A DNA stretch of 56,272 nucleotides, taken from assembly GCA_943908405.1 (NCBI GenBank), contig CALTTE010000005.1:1-56272 (forward strand). Reading direction: 5' to 3'. The notes beneath the pieces were generated by a model. The model was not told the origin of the DNA and did no database searches. It saw only the letters and a list, made by a program, of their open reading frames with translations. The position numbers and the translations under genes were made by a program. This DNA is from an uncultured Moraxella sp. GTDB taxonomy: Bacteria; Pseudomonadota; Gammaproteobacteria; Pseudomonadales; Moraxellaceae. Shown one piece after another: positions 1 through 9,080 of this stretch (the stretch's first letter is position 1; the number at the start of each line of letters is the position of its first letter).

Positions 1-52
1 ATGTAATACTAATACTAACAATGTAATACTAATACTAACAATGTAATACTAA
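1..52. repeat. 20-bp tandem repeat, about 2.6 copies
   Basis: The window opens inside a tandem array of the unit ATGTAATACTAATACTAACA. Two full copies are followed by a partial third, and more may lie to the left. No coding frame is associated. It lies downstream of the cyclophilin gene on the minus strand. Confidence 0.9.
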
Positions 53-184
53 TTATGTAATGCTAAAAAAGTGGTATTGAACCTATTTTAATTGAACCTA
101 TATCAAAAACATTGCATTTAAAATATTGTCTTTTATCAATTTTGTATCAATGTTTTTGTATCAATGTTGCCAAGCGTTAGCTAA

Positions 185-694
185 TTATTTTTTGATAATT
201 TTGGCGGTATTGATGACAACAGGCTGGGTGGGTACATCGCCGTGATGACCATATTTGCCTGTGGGCACGCTTTCAATGGCGTGAACCACGTCCATACCGT
301 CAATGACTTTACCAAAAACTGTATAGCCATAGCCTTGTGTTGTTGGGCTTGTATAATTTAAAAAGCTATTGTTTTTGACGTTGATAAAAAATTGGGCGGT
401 GGCTGAATGCGGGTCTGATGTGCGTGCCATTGCAATCGTACCAACGTCATTTTTTAGCCCATTGTTGGCTTCATTTTTGATGGGTGTACCTGTGCGTTTT
501 TCATTCATATTGGCATCAAAACCACCACCTTGAATCATAAAATCACCAATGACACGGTGAAAAATAGTGCCGTCATAATGCCCGCTGTCTACATAATCCA
601 AAAAATTAGCAACGGTAACGGGGGCTTTTTCTTGATTTAATTCTATAACGATTTGACCCATCGTGGTATCAAATTCTACAACTGGCATATCCAT
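185..694 (-). CDS. ppiB: Peptidyl-prolyl cis-trans isomerase, cyclophilin type
   Basis: This 169-residue protein catalyses cis-trans isomerisation of X-Pro bonds during protein folding. It has no signal peptide, so it should be the cytoplasmic PpiB form rather than periplasmic PpiA. Family motifs are visible: the catalytic Arg in FHRVIGDFMIQGGGF, and the ARTSDPHSATAQFFINV segment. Length is close to E. coli PpiB (164 aa). The start is an ATG with AAAGGA about 8 nt upstream; an in-frame ATG two codons later is possible. It is divergent from glnS. The function is secure; the B versus A assignment rests on the missing leader. Confidence 0.93.
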   Translation of the reverse strand: MDMPVVEFDTTMGQIVIELNQEKAPVTVANFLDYVDSGHYDGTIFHRVIGDFMIQGGGFDANMNEKRTGTPIKNEANNGLKNDVGTIAMARTSDPHSATAQFFINVKNNSFLNYTSPTTQGYGYTVFGKVIDGMDVVHAIESVPTGKYGHHGDVPTQPVVINTAKIIKK

Positions 695-943
695 CAGGTT
701 GTCCTTTAAATAAAATAAATTGATTTATTATAACAAATTTTTGCTTTAAATAAAATAAGTTTTTTAAGTTTGATTTAACTGTTGCTTGGTGAAAGCGGTG
801 TTGGCTGAAATTTTTTAACATCATTTTTTAATATAAAAAGTTTGGGCTTGATTGATGGCTGAACGCTTGATTGGCATTTGATGGATTGTGGTTGTAGTTT
901 GGCAAAGTTTTTTGTAAAATGGGCGTTTACGATAATTTTGGAT

Positions 944-2704
944 ATGACAATGAGCGAGCAAAATACAGGGCAAGCCAGCCAGCCAGACAATAGTACAAGT
1001 GTGGGACAAGATTTTATCCGTCAGATTGTGGCAGACGATGTCAAAACAGGCAAGGTATCCAAGGTGGTTACTCGCTTTCCGCCAGAACCTAATGGTTATT
1101 TGCATATTGGACACGTCAAAGCAATTTGTTTGAATTTTAATATCGCCAAAGAGTTTGATGGCGTGTGTTGCTTGCGGTTTGATGACACCAACCCCATCGC
1201 CGAAGAGCAAGAGTATGTAGATAGCATTGTCAATGACATTAAATGGCTTGGCTTTGATTGGCACGGCAACGTGCGCTATGCGTCTGGTTATTTTGACCAG
1301 CTGTATGATTGGGCGATACAGCTTATCAAGCAAGGCGATGCTTATGTGGATTTGCAAACGCCTGAAGCCATTAAAGAGGGGCGTGGTACCTCGTGGGGTG
1401 TGGGCGTGCCATCGCCGTATCGGGATAATAGCATTGATGAAAATTTACGGTTATTTGCCAAAATGAAAAATGGCGATTATCCAGAAGGTGGGGCAGTGTT
1501 GCGTGCCAAAATTGATATGGCAAGCCCCAATGTACATTTAAGAGACCCGATTTTGTATCGTGTATTACACAGCGACCATCATCAAACAGGCGATACGTGG
1601 TGTATTTATCCAATGTATGATTACGCCCACCCCTTATCTGATGCCATTGAGGGGGTAAGTCATTCTTTGTGTACGCTAGAATTTGTGGACCATCGTCGAT
1701 TTTATGATTGGTTGATTAAAAAAGTTAATACGAAGGCATCACCGCATCAATATGAATCAAGTCGCTTAAATATTGATTATACTATTACCTCCAAGCGTAA
1801 ATTACGCCGATTGGTAGAAGAACAAATTGTGTCAGGCTGGGACGACCCACGAATGCCAACAATTGCAGGTATGCGGCGACGTGGCTTTACCCCTGATGGG
1901 CTCAAGGATTTTTGCCAGCGGATTGGGGTATCCAAAACTGACGGCGTGGTTGATATGGCAATGCTTGAATACTGTATTCGCCAGTCGCTAGAACATAGCG
2001 TCCCCCGTGGTATGGCGGTATTAAATCCACTAAAAGTTACCATTCAAAATTTTGATGAAGCGGTGGCGGATTATCAACAGCTAAAAAAAGACAGCGTGCA
2101 AGCCGATTTGGTGGACAATGTGTTGTGGCTAACCCAACCTGTGCACCCAACCACCGAGCTTGGCAGTCGTCAAATCCCCTTTACCCAAACCATCTATATT
2201 GATAAAAATGATTATCAGTTAAATCCAGAAGCAGGTTATAAGCGGTTGTCGCCCCAAAATCCTGAAATTCGTTTGCGTAACAGTTATATTTTAAAAGTAG
2301 ATGATGTGGTACTAGACGACCAAGGCGATGTGGTGGAATTGCTTGCCAATATTGACCCAAAAACGCTTGGTAATAATCCTGAAGGACGCAAGGTCAAAGG
2401 CGTGATTCATTGGGTATCGGCAACCCTTGGCGTACCTGCCACGGTGCGATTGTATGAGCGGTTATTTGATGTGCCAAATCCTGATAGTGATGATGATTTT
2501 TTGCAACACGTCAATCGGCATTCACTACAAACGTTGCAAGCGGTGATTGAGCCAAGTCTTGCCAGTGCCAAGCCTGAACAGCGTTTTCAATTTGAGCGTG
2601 AAGGTTATTTTGTTGCTGACCGTTATGACCATCGCAATGCCAAGCCTGTCTTTAATCGTATTTTGGACTTAAAAGACAGCTATAAGCCCAAAGATGTTGG
2701 ATAA
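944..2704 (+). CDS. glnS: Glutaminyl-tRNA synthetase
   Basis: Class I aminoacyl-tRNA synthetase that charges tRNA(Gln) with glutamine in the cytoplasm. The HIGH signature is at about residues 54-57 (PEPNGYLHIGH) and the KMSKS-equivalent is TSKRKL. The C-terminal beta-barrel anticodon-binding region is present. About 586 residues, slightly longer than E. coli GlnS (554). The open frame extends upstream to 878, but those 22 residues look non-homologous, so ATG 944 (or ATG 950) is preferred. Neither has a strong Shine-Dalgarno sequence. An intrinsic terminator follows the stop codon. Confidence 0.96.
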   Translation: MTMSEQNTGQASQPDNSTSVGQDFIRQIVADDVKTGKVSKVVTRFPPEPNGYLHIGHVKAICLNFNIAKEFDGVCCLRFDDTNPIAEEQEYVDSIVNDIKWLGFDWHGNVRYASGYFDQLYDWAIQLIKQGDAYVDLQTPEAIKEGRGTSWGVGVPSPYRDNSIDENLRLFAKMKNGDYPEGGAVLRAKIDMASPNVHLRDPILYRVLHSDHHQTGDTWCIYPMYDYAHPLSDAIEGVSHSLCTLEFVDHRRFYDWLIKKVNTKASPHQYESSRLNIDYTITSKRKLRRLVEEQIVSGWDDPRMPTIAGMRRRGFTPDGLKDFCQRIGVSKTDGVVDMAMLEYCIRQSLEHSVPRGMAVLNPLKVTIQNFDEAVADYQQLKKDSVQADLVDNVLWLTQPVHPTTELGSRQIPFTQTIYIDKNDYQLNPEAGYKRLSPQNPEIRLRNSYILKVDDVVLDDQGDVVELLANIDPKTLGNNPEGRKVKGVIHWVSATLGVPATVRLYERLFDVPNPDSDDDFLQHVNRHSLQTLQAVIEPSLASAKPEQRFQFEREGYFVADRYDHRNAKPVFNRILDLKDSYKPKDVG

Positions 2705-2742
2705 AGACCGTAAACCAAGCAATTAAACCAAACGATAAATAA

Positions 2743-2780
2743 AAATAAGCCTTAATTTGATGGTTAAGGCTTATTTGTTT
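2743..2780 (+). terminator. Intrinsic terminator of glnS
   Basis: A perfect 13-bp inverted repeat, AAATAAGCCTTAA at 2743-2755 and its complement at 2764-2776, with an 8-nt loop. It begins about 40 nt after the glnS stop. T residues follow. It could also serve the convergent lytic transglycosylase gene. Confidence 0.8.
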
Positions 2781-2839
2781 AAGGTATTAAGCGTTGACTT
2801 TTGTTTTAGGTAATATTAAAAATAATAATTTTGCTGATA

Positions 2840-3622
2840 TTAACGCCGTCCACTGCGGATATAGGTGCGGTGGGTGCTATGGTAGTTGCTGTTACCATAA
2901 GTAATTGCTGTATTGTCAGTGTTTGGCGTGTGGACGGTTGTTGGTAACTGGGTGGTTTGTGCCATCAAACGGCTATCATGTTGATACAATGTGGCATAAC
3001 GACTATTGACGCTTTTGACATAGTTTTGTGTTTCACGAAAGGGTGGTATGCCTTTGTATTTTTTGACATTGCCAAGCCCTGCGTTGTAAGCGGCGATAAT
3101 ATGATTAAGATTGCTCAATCGTGTTTTGAGCCACGCCAAGTATTTTACGCCTCCTTCAATGTTTTGAGCGGGGTCATAGGCATTAACAACGCCCATATCC
3201 CTTGCGGTACCAGGCATTAGTTGCATCAGTCCCATCGCCCCAACAGGCGAGCGTGCATTGGGATTAAAGGCGGATTCAGTATGGATAATGGCTTTAATTA
3301 AAGCAGGGTCTACGCCGTGGCGTGCTGCCGCTGCCAAAATCAAATGATCAAAGGCGTTTTTGTTGGCACTGCGACTGGGCTTACTTGCGGTGGTAGGATT
3401 GTAAGTGTCAGGAATTTGCCCATCGCCGTGCAGTTTGGTGTCAGGATAATAAGTAACGCTGATTTGAGTGAGCTTATTTGCTCCGCTGGTTTTTTGTTCA
3501 ATGTTGGTTAAAAACAGCTGTCCTTTGCCATCTTTGTATTGATAAATGGCATTGTTGGCATAGGCAAGCGTGCTTGTCAATGTACACAGGGTAATCAGCG
3601 TTGATTTAATCATAAAATACAA
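2840..3622 (-). CDS. Lytic transglycosylase, SLT domain, exported
   Basis: Soluble lytic transglycosylase-like protein of about 260 residues. The N-terminus (MIKSTLITLCTLTSTLAYA) is a Sec signal peptide; translation may start at the first ATG or three codons later at MIKST. A DUF4124-like segment (IYQYKDGKGQLFLTN, residues about 27-41) precedes the SLT domain at about residues 90-210. The domain has the catalytic Glu in HTESAFNP, then GAMGLMQLMPGTA and AAYNAGLGNV. It should cleave the MurNAc-GlcNAc bond in periplasmic peptidoglycan. The C-terminal tail is Thr/Ser/Arg-rich and of unknown role. The gene is monocistronic and the Slt subfamily is not resolved. Confidence 0.9.
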   Translation of the reverse strand: MYFMIKSTLITLCTLTSTLAYANNAIYQYKDGKGQLFLTNIEQKTSGANKLTQISVTYYPDTKLHGDGQIPDTYNPTTASKPSRSANKNAFDHLILAAAARHGVDPALIKAIIHTESAFNPNARSPVGAMGLMQLMPGTARDMGVVNAYDPAQNIEGGVKYLAWLKTRLSNLNHIIAAYNAGLGNVKKYKGIPPFRETQNYVKSVNSRYATLYQHDSRLMAQTTQLPTTVHTPNTDNTAITYGNSNYHSTHRTYIRSGRR

Positions 3623-3730
3623 CCTTTAATCTTTGAATGGCGTGAAATGTTAATTTTGGTGTGCTTTTTGGGTGTGCTTGATTGTTGCACCGCATTCATT
3701 GGTCTATTGTATCATAATGAGATAGCAATA

Positions 3731-3760
3731 AAAATACCGTCGATAGTTGACGGTATTTTA
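3731..3760 (-). terminator. Intrinsic terminator after the nitroreductase gene
   Basis: A perfect 11-bp stem (AAAATACCGTC and its complement) with a 7-nt loop ends in a T run on the minus strand. It sits about 80 nt beyond the nitroreductase stop and upstream of the lytic transglycosylase gene. Confidence 0.8.
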
Positions 3761-3836
3761 TGGTTTGTGTATTCGCTAAGCAGGTATACGCTTGATTAGC
3801 GATTACTTGCTTAGGATAACGATTAATCAAACACTA

Positions 3837-4439
3837 TTAACCAAACACTTTTAGGCGTTGCTCTACAGGTTCGTGATTTTTATCGCCAGCGGGGCTGTTG
3901 ATGTTGCCAAATACCATCTGAGCTTTTAATTTCCAGTTAGATGGGATATTCCAAGTTTCTGCCACTTTTTGGTCAATCACAGGGTTATAGTGTTGCAAGT
4001 TTGCCCCCAGTCCCATTGCTCTTAGTGATGTCCAAATGGCGTATTGGTGCATTGCGTTGGTATGCTCTGACCAAACAGGGAAATTTTGTGAGTAGGCAGG
4101 GAATTTTTCTTGTAAGGCATTGACAGGTTCTTCGTCTTCAAAAAACATGACAGTACCTGCTCCAGCACGAAAACCATTTAATTTTTTTTCGGTGTCGGCA
4201 AAGCTATCGCTTGGCACCATCTCTCTTAGAATGTTTTTGGTGATGTCCCAAAGTTTTTGATGTTCTTCGCCAAACAAGACCACCAAACGGGTTGATTGTG
4301 AGTTAAAGGCAGAAGGGGTGTGCAAAATAGCGTGTTCTACAGCAGCGGTAATTTCATCTTTGCTAACGGGTAGGCTGTCGTTTAGGTCATAAACGCTACG
4401 ACGTGATTTAAAGGTTTCTTGCAAATGTTGTAATGACAT
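3837..4439 (-). CDS. Nitroreductase family protein (Frm2/Hbn1-like)
   Basis: A 200-residue FMN-dependent nitroreductase-fold protein. The N-terminal FKSRRSVYDLNDSLPVS and the HTPSAFNSQSTRLVVLFG segment match the small fungal-type and bacterial Frm2-like branch. The predicted activity is NAD(P)H-dependent reduction of nitro or quinone substrates. The physiological substrate cannot be read from the sequence. It starts 180 bp from a divergent LysR-type regulator gene, the usual arrangement for a regulator and its target. It is followed by a strong terminator and is probably monocistronic. Confidence 0.88.
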   Translation of the reverse strand: MSLQHLQETFKSRRSVYDLNDSLPVSKDEITAAVEHAILHTPSAFNSQSTRLVVLFGEEHQKLWDITKNILREMVPSDSFADTEKKLNGFRAGAGTVMFFEDEEPVNALQEKFPAYSQNFPVWSEHTNAMHQYAIWTSLRAMGLGANLQHYNPVIDQKVAETWNIPSNWKLKAQMVFGNINSPAGDKNHEPVEQRLKVFG

Positions 4440-4621
4440 AATTAGTCCTCTTGGTTTGTTTGATGACTTATTTTAATGGTTTTGTTAAAATGTGCAAGGG
4501 ATGAATAAAAAAAGCATCATTTCTTTTAAAGAAAAGATCAGCGAAAATACTGGGGATTTTTGGTGTTTTTTATTGTCGTATTTTATATAATGGTGTTTTG
4601 ATTTGATGGTGCAGGTGGTTT

Positions 4622-5509
4622 TTGAATACATTGATGAGTCTTAAAGTGTTTTGTAAGGTGGTACAGCTTGGCAGTTTTACCCAAGCGGCCAATGAGCTTG
4701 GTATATCGGTAGCGATGGCAAGTAAGCATTTGCGCCATCTTGAGCACGAGATAGGGGCAAAACTTTTGCAGCGTAATAGTCGCAATATTCACCTAACCCA
4801 AATTGGCGATGAGTATCATAAGCAGGCGTTATTTGCCCTTGAGACTTTAGAAAATGCCGCCAAAAAAGCAGGCAGTGGTCGCTTGTCTGCCACGGGTACG
4901 TTAAGGGTGAGTATGCCATCTTGGTTTGCCAACGCCAAAGTGATGTCTTGGCTTGAGCAATATCAAGTGCTGTATCCTGAGGTGTCGCTGGATATTTCAG
5001 CAACCAACCGTAAGGTGGATTTGGTGGCGGAAGGCTTTGATTTGGCACTGCGAGCCACCAATGAGTTAAGGCCTGCGTTAATTAGTCGTCCATTGACCAA
5101 AATTGAGTTTTATTTGGTGGCAAGTGAAGCCTACCTTAAACAATTTGGACAGCCATCAAGCCCAACAGACATTAACCATCATCGTTTTATTTATTCAAAT
5201 TATAATAAAGAAGATATTTTGCAGCTGCTGCACCGCCAAACCCAACAATCGCATCAAATCAAGATTGATCCCTACATTCAAAGCGATGATACGATGATGA
5301 GCTATCAATTGGCGTGTTCAGGCTTTGGGATTTGTCATTTGCCAAGCTGGCTTGTGGAAGAAAAATTACAATCAGGTGAGCTTGTGCGACTGCTTGAGTC
5401 TTATGAAATTTTGACGGTCAATCTGCAAGCGGTTTATACCGACCGCACTTTTTTGAGCGCCAAAGTGCGTACCTTTATTGATTTTTTGGTGCAAAAGTGC
5501 CAAACATAG
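4622..5509 (+). CDS. LysR-family transcriptional regulator
   Basis: 295-residue LysR-type regulator. The winged helix-turn-helix covers about residues 5-65 (SFTQAANELGISVAMASKHL is the HTH core). The effector-binding domain follows from about residue 90. I prefer the TTG start at 4622, which places AGGTGG just upstream and restores the usual short N-terminal arm; ATG 4634 is the alternative. It is divergently transcribed from the nitroreductase gene and probably controls it. The inducer is unknown. Confidence 0.9.
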   Translation: MNTLMSLKVFCKVVQLGSFTQAANELGISVAMASKHLRHLEHEIGAKLLQRNSRNIHLTQIGDEYHKQALFALETLENAAKKAGSGRLSATGTLRVSMPSWFANAKVMSWLEQYQVLYPEVSLDISATNRKVDLVAEGFDLALRATNELRPALISRPLTKIEFYLVASEAYLKQFGQPSSPTDINHHRFIYSNYNKEDILQLLHRQTQQSHQIKIDPYIQSDDTMMSYQLACSGFGICHLPSWLVEEKLQSGELVRLLESYEILTVNLQAVYTDRTFLSAKVRTFIDFLVQKCQT

Positions 5510-5665
5510 CCAATTGTGCTATACTCTAAAGCGTGTTTATTGTCTTATTGGCTTAAAATTCGTATTAAAATTTGTATCTTAAGTTAGCTTGATTTATTTA
5601 TTGTGCATTATTTGTTGTGCGTGCTTTTAATAAAAGCTGTCCACTGTTTAAGCCAGCTTATCTAA

Positions 5666-5717
5666 GCCGACGTTGCCGACGTTAAAGCCAAATTGTCCAA
5701 GCCGACGTTAAAGCCAA
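5666..5717. repeat. Direct repeats of GCCGACGTT upstream of ppsR
   Basis: Three copies of GCCGACGTT start at 5666, 5675 and 5701. The longer unit GCCGACGTTAAAGCCAA occurs at 5675-5691 and again at 5701-5717. They lie directly before the ppsR ribosome binding site. They may be regulatory or simple slippage products. Confidence 0.8.
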
Positions 5718-5735
5718 TGCGTTTAAGGAGTTGAT

Positions 5736-6584
5736 GTGTTTAGTTTAAATAAGCCTGTACCGACACCCGTTAGAAGTGCGTTTATTATTTCAGATGGGAC
5801 GGCGATTACCGCTGAGATATTGGGACGGTCTTTATTAAGCCAGTTTGATATGGTCAAATTTGACGTGGTGGTCATTCCTTATGTGGATACGCTAGAGCTG
5901 GCAGAACAGGCGGTTGCTCGTATCAATGGGGCGTATGCCAGTAGCGGACTTAAGCCGTTGGTTTTTGATACCATTGTCAGTGATGATATTCGTGAAAAAA
6001 TCAATTCTGCCACCGCTTGTAACTTGGATATTTATGAGGGCATTATTGCCAAAATTGGTGATGAGGTTGGCATTTGTCCAGAATTGCATAAAGGCGTGGC
6101 TCACGGCGTGGTGGATTCTGATAAATACAAAGATCGCATTGACGCGGTGCATTTTGCTCTTGATAATGACGATGGGGCAAGAACTCGCCATTATGATAGG
6201 GCGGATATTATTTTAGTGGGTTTGTCTCGCTCGGGCAAAACGCCAACGTCTTTATATTTGGCGTTACAATTTGGGGTGCGTGCCGCCAATTACCCTTTGA
6301 CCGAAGAAGATTTGACCGATTGCCACCTGCCCAGCGTGTTAAGACCTTATAAAGATAAATTGTTTGGCTTGACCATTGACACCGATAGGCTGGTTAAAAT
6401 TCGTGAAGAGCGTAAATCGGGCAGTCGTTATGCCAGCTTATTACAATGCCAGCAAGAACAAGCCGCCATTCAATCCATCTATGCTACCGAAAATATTCCC
6501 AATTTAAATGTCTCGCAAATGTCGGTTGAGGAAATTGCCACGCGTATTTTGCAGATGACCGGACTAAAACGCCGTATTGGTTAA
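5736..6584 (+). CDS. ppsR: Phosphoenolpyruvate synthase regulatory protein (kinase/pyrophosphorylase)
   Basis: 282-residue DUF299 bifunctional enzyme. It inactivates PEP synthase by ADP-dependent phosphorylation and reactivates it by Pi-dependent phosphorolysis. The P-loop GLSRSGKTPTSLYLA is near residues 162-176 and the N-terminal FIISDGTAITAE motif is intact. The start is GTG 5736, with AAGGAG 5 nt upstream; the ATG two bases earlier is out of frame and quickly stops. In many relatives the partner ppsA lies next door, but it is not in this window. Confidence 0.93.
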   Translation: MFSLNKPVPTPVRSAFIISDGTAITAEILGRSLLSQFDMVKFDVVVIPYVDTLELAEQAVARINGAYASSGLKPLVFDTIVSDDIREKINSATACNLDIYEGIIAKIGDEVGICPELHKGVAHGVVDSDKYKDRIDAVHFALDNDDGARTRHYDRADIILVGLSRSGKTPTSLYLALQFGVRAANYPLTEEDLTDCHLPSVLRPYKDKLFGLTIDTDRLVKIREERKSGSRYASLLQCQQEQAAIQSIYATENIPNLNVSQMSVEEIATRILQMTGLKRRIG

Positions 6585-6748
6585 TTGTGCCAGTATTAGC
6601 CTAAAAATAGCCAGTAAATTTAGACCAATAAATTAAATTTCAACCAGTTAAATTGATGTTGCTTTGATTGAGCTTATTTGATTAATTAGCATTTTGGGCA
6701 GATTTTTAAAACAGTAAAATCCAATCCACCAAAATTGACAGAGGACTT

Positions 6749-8332
6749 ATGAAAAACGTTAAATCCAGTGCCAGTAATAACAAGCCAGATAAAACGCTTG
6801 AAGCCCCTATAAATACCACACCAAATGATAGCCCAAAGGCGACAACGCCAAAAATGGCTATGTCAAATAGTGATGGCAATCTTGGGCTGATTAACCCATT
6901 AGATGGTACTCGCATTCATTTGGACAGCAAAAAGCCCCATCAAAAAAGCTATGATTATGACGTGGTTATATTGGGGGCAGGACCTGCAGGCGAGGCAGCA
7001 GCGATGAAACTTGCCAAGTCAGGTAAAAAAGTGGCAGTGATAGATCCACGAGGGCAGGTGGGGGGTAATTGTGCTCACGTTGGCACAATTCCCAGTAAGG
7101 CACTGCGTCAATCGGTGTTTAATATTATTGATTTTCGCCGAGACCCGCTGTTTTCGCAAATTGTGGACAGCTATCAAGTGCCACTAAACAAAGTATTAAG
7201 TAAAGCCCGTCAAGTCATTCGCAATCAAGTGGCAACACACGCTTTATTTTATGAACGCAATCAGGTGGAGGTGTTGCACGGCTGGGGGGCATTTGTAGAC
7301 AAGCATACGCTTCGGGTAATTTTGTCGGACGATGAGGGGGGCGATAAACTTATTAGCTTTGAGATGGCGGTGATTGCGGTGGGTTCTCGCCCTTATCGCC
7401 CTGACATCCTAGATTTTAATCACCCAAGGGTATTTGATTCTGACAAAATTTTGCAAATGGATTATGTTGCCAAAAAAATCATCGTCTATGGGGCGGGGGT
7501 GATTGGCTGTGAGTATGCTTCTATTTTTACAGGGCTTGGTTATAAGGTGGATTTGATTAACAATAAAGACCGCTTGCTAAGCTATCTTGACGATGAAATT
7601 ACCGACGCCTTAAGTTATGATTTTCGCCAAATGGGCGTGTTGATTCGCAATAATGAAGAAATTGACCAATTGCAAACTTTTGATGATTGCGTGGTGTTGC
7701 ACCTAAAAAGTGGCAAAAAAATCAAAGCCGATGCCATTTTGTGGTCCAATGGACGCTCAGGCAATACCGAGCAATTAAACTTAGCAGCAGTGGGATTGAC
7801 CCCCAATAAACGTGGGCAATTAGAGGTGGATAAAACTTACCGTACCGCTGTTGATAATATTTATGCGGTGGGCGATGTGATTGGTTGGCCATCTTTGGCG
7901 TCGGCCGCCTATGACCAAGGACGAAATGCCGCTGCCTTTATTGTCGGTGACAATAACGCTGAATTTATATCCAGCGTGCCAACAGGGATTTATACCATTC
8001 CTGAAATCTCAAGCATTGGCAAAACTGAAGGCGAACTTACCGCCGAGCAAATCCCTTATGAGGTGGGACAGGCGTTTTTTAAGCATTTGGCACGAGCCCA
8101 GATTATTGGCGAACGCTCAGGGGTGTTAAAAATTTTGTTTCATCGTGAGACGTTGCAGATTTTGGGTATTCATTGCTATGGCAATCACGCCTCGGAGATT
8201 ATCCATATTGGTCAAGCGGTGATGAAATGTGGGCATACGCTTGAGTATTTTGTTAATACTACCTTTAATTACCCAACAATGGCAGAAGCCTATCGGGTGG
8301 CGGCATTGAATGGTTTAAATCGTATTTTTTAA
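6749..8332 (+). CDS. sthA: Soluble pyridine nucleotide transhydrogenase
   Basis: FAD flavoprotein of 527 residues that transfers reducing equivalents between NADPH and NAD+. The FAD motif VVILGAGPAGEAAA is at about residues 72-85. A second Rossmann motif, IIVYGAGVIGCEY, binds the nicotinamide cofactor. As in known SthA, the redox dithiol of related reductases is incomplete: Cys108 is kept in GGNCAHVGTIPSKAL but the second Cys is Thr. The C-terminal dimerisation segment NYPTMAEAYRVAALNGLNR is diagnostic. Unusually, about 65 Asn/Ser/Thr/Pro/Lys-rich residues precede the FAD fold. The start has GAGGA upstream, so this extension is probably translated. Confidence 0.94.
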   Translation: MKNVKSSASNNKPDKTLEAPINTTPNDSPKATTPKMAMSNSDGNLGLINPLDGTRIHLDSKKPHQKSYDYDVVILGAGPAGEAAAMKLAKSGKKVAVIDPRGQVGGNCAHVGTIPSKALRQSVFNIIDFRRDPLFSQIVDSYQVPLNKVLSKARQVIRNQVATHALFYERNQVEVLHGWGAFVDKHTLRVILSDDEGGDKLISFEMAVIAVGSRPYRPDILDFNHPRVFDSDKILQMDYVAKKIIVYGAGVIGCEYASIFTGLGYKVDLINNKDRLLSYLDDEITDALSYDFRQMGVLIRNNEEIDQLQTFDDCVVLHLKSGKKIKADAILWSNGRSGNTEQLNLAAVGLTPNKRGQLEVDKTYRTAVDNIYAVGDVIGWPSLASAAYDQGRNAAAFIVGDNNAEFISSVPTGIYTIPEISSIGKTEGELTAEQIPYEVGQAFFKHLARAQIIGERSGVLKILFHRETLQILGIHCYGNHASEIIHIGQAVMKCGHTLEYFVNTTFNYPTMAEAYRVAALNGLNRIF

Positions 8333-8508
8333 CATTTTTTAACTGTTTTTGGGTATTGCTGTACAAAATGCATATATAAGTTACATTTATGCTATAGCCA
8401 CAATATCAATTTAACGATATGATACCAACCATCTACCCAGTGTAGAAGCCATTGGCAATATTGCCACTGGTAAGCCTATTTATTTAAACCTAATGTAAAG
8501 GAAATGTT

Positions 8509-9030
8509 ATGAGTGATTATGACAATATTGACCGCGATGAAGTAAAAAATATGTCTGCTGAAGCAAAAGAAGATCTAAACGCTGACCCAATCACAGGCGA
8601 GCCTGGTTCTCACCCTGTCGGTACAGGTGTTGGTGCTGCTGGCGGAGCGGCGGCTGGTGCTGCTATTGGAGCGATTGCAGGTCCTTTGGGGGCATTGATT
8701 GGCGGTGCGATTGGTGCGGTTGTGGGTGGTGGTGCAGGTTCTGCTGCTGCTGAAGCCATTGACCCAACGCTTGAAGAAGCCTACTGGCGTGCTGAATACG
8801 CTAACCGTCCAAGCTATGTATCAGGGCACGATTTTGACCGTGATTACCACCCAGCCTATGCTGTTGGCTATGCTAACCGTCATCGCTATCCTGCTGATGC
8901 CCGTTTTGAAGATTATGAGACTGACCTTGAGCGTTCTTGGAATGAGGTTAAAGGTGAATCACGTCTTGCGTGGGCAGATGCCAAGCACGCTGCTCGTGAT
9001 GCGTGGGATCGTACCACAAGAACCGTCTAA
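8509..9030 (+). CDS. Glycine-zipper domain protein of unknown function
   Basis: 173 residues. The N-terminal 40 residues are acidic and polar. About residues 43-85 are an Ala/Gly-rich zipper with repeated GxxxG spacing (GVGAAGGAAAGAAIGAIAG and onward) that could span or associate with a membrane. The C-terminal half is Tyr/Arg/Asp-rich and hydrophilic (YANRPSY, YANRHRYP) and ends in an Ala/Trp-rich helix. There is no signal peptide. The start is ATG with AAAGGAA upstream, and a terminator follows, so it is monocistronic. Similar small glycine-zipper proteins are often stress- or envelope-linked, but no function can be assigned here. Confidence 0.8.
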   Translation: MSDYDNIDRDEVKNMSAEAKEDLNADPITGEPGSHPVGTGVGAAGGAAAGAAIGAIAGPLGALIGGAIGAVVGGGAGSAAAEAIDPTLEEAYWRAEYANRPSYVSGHDFDRDYHPAYAVGYANRHRYPADARFEDYETDLERSWNEVKGESRLAWADAKHAARDAWDRTTRTV

Positions 9031-9050
9031 TTAACATCAAACTATCAAAA

Positions 9051-9080
9051 ACCAAAATCCTTAAGGGTTTTGGTTTTTTT
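9051..9080 (+). terminator. Intrinsic terminator of the glycine-zipper gene
   Basis: ACCAAAATCC, loop TTAA, GGGTTTTGGT, followed by seven T residues. It begins about 20 nt after the stop codon. This is a textbook intrinsic terminator. Confidence 0.88.

Noticed and set aside
821..1357. 178-codon minus-strand frame across the glnS start
   Set aside because: It overlaps the unmistakable GlnS N-terminal domain, has no ribosome binding site and no known motif.
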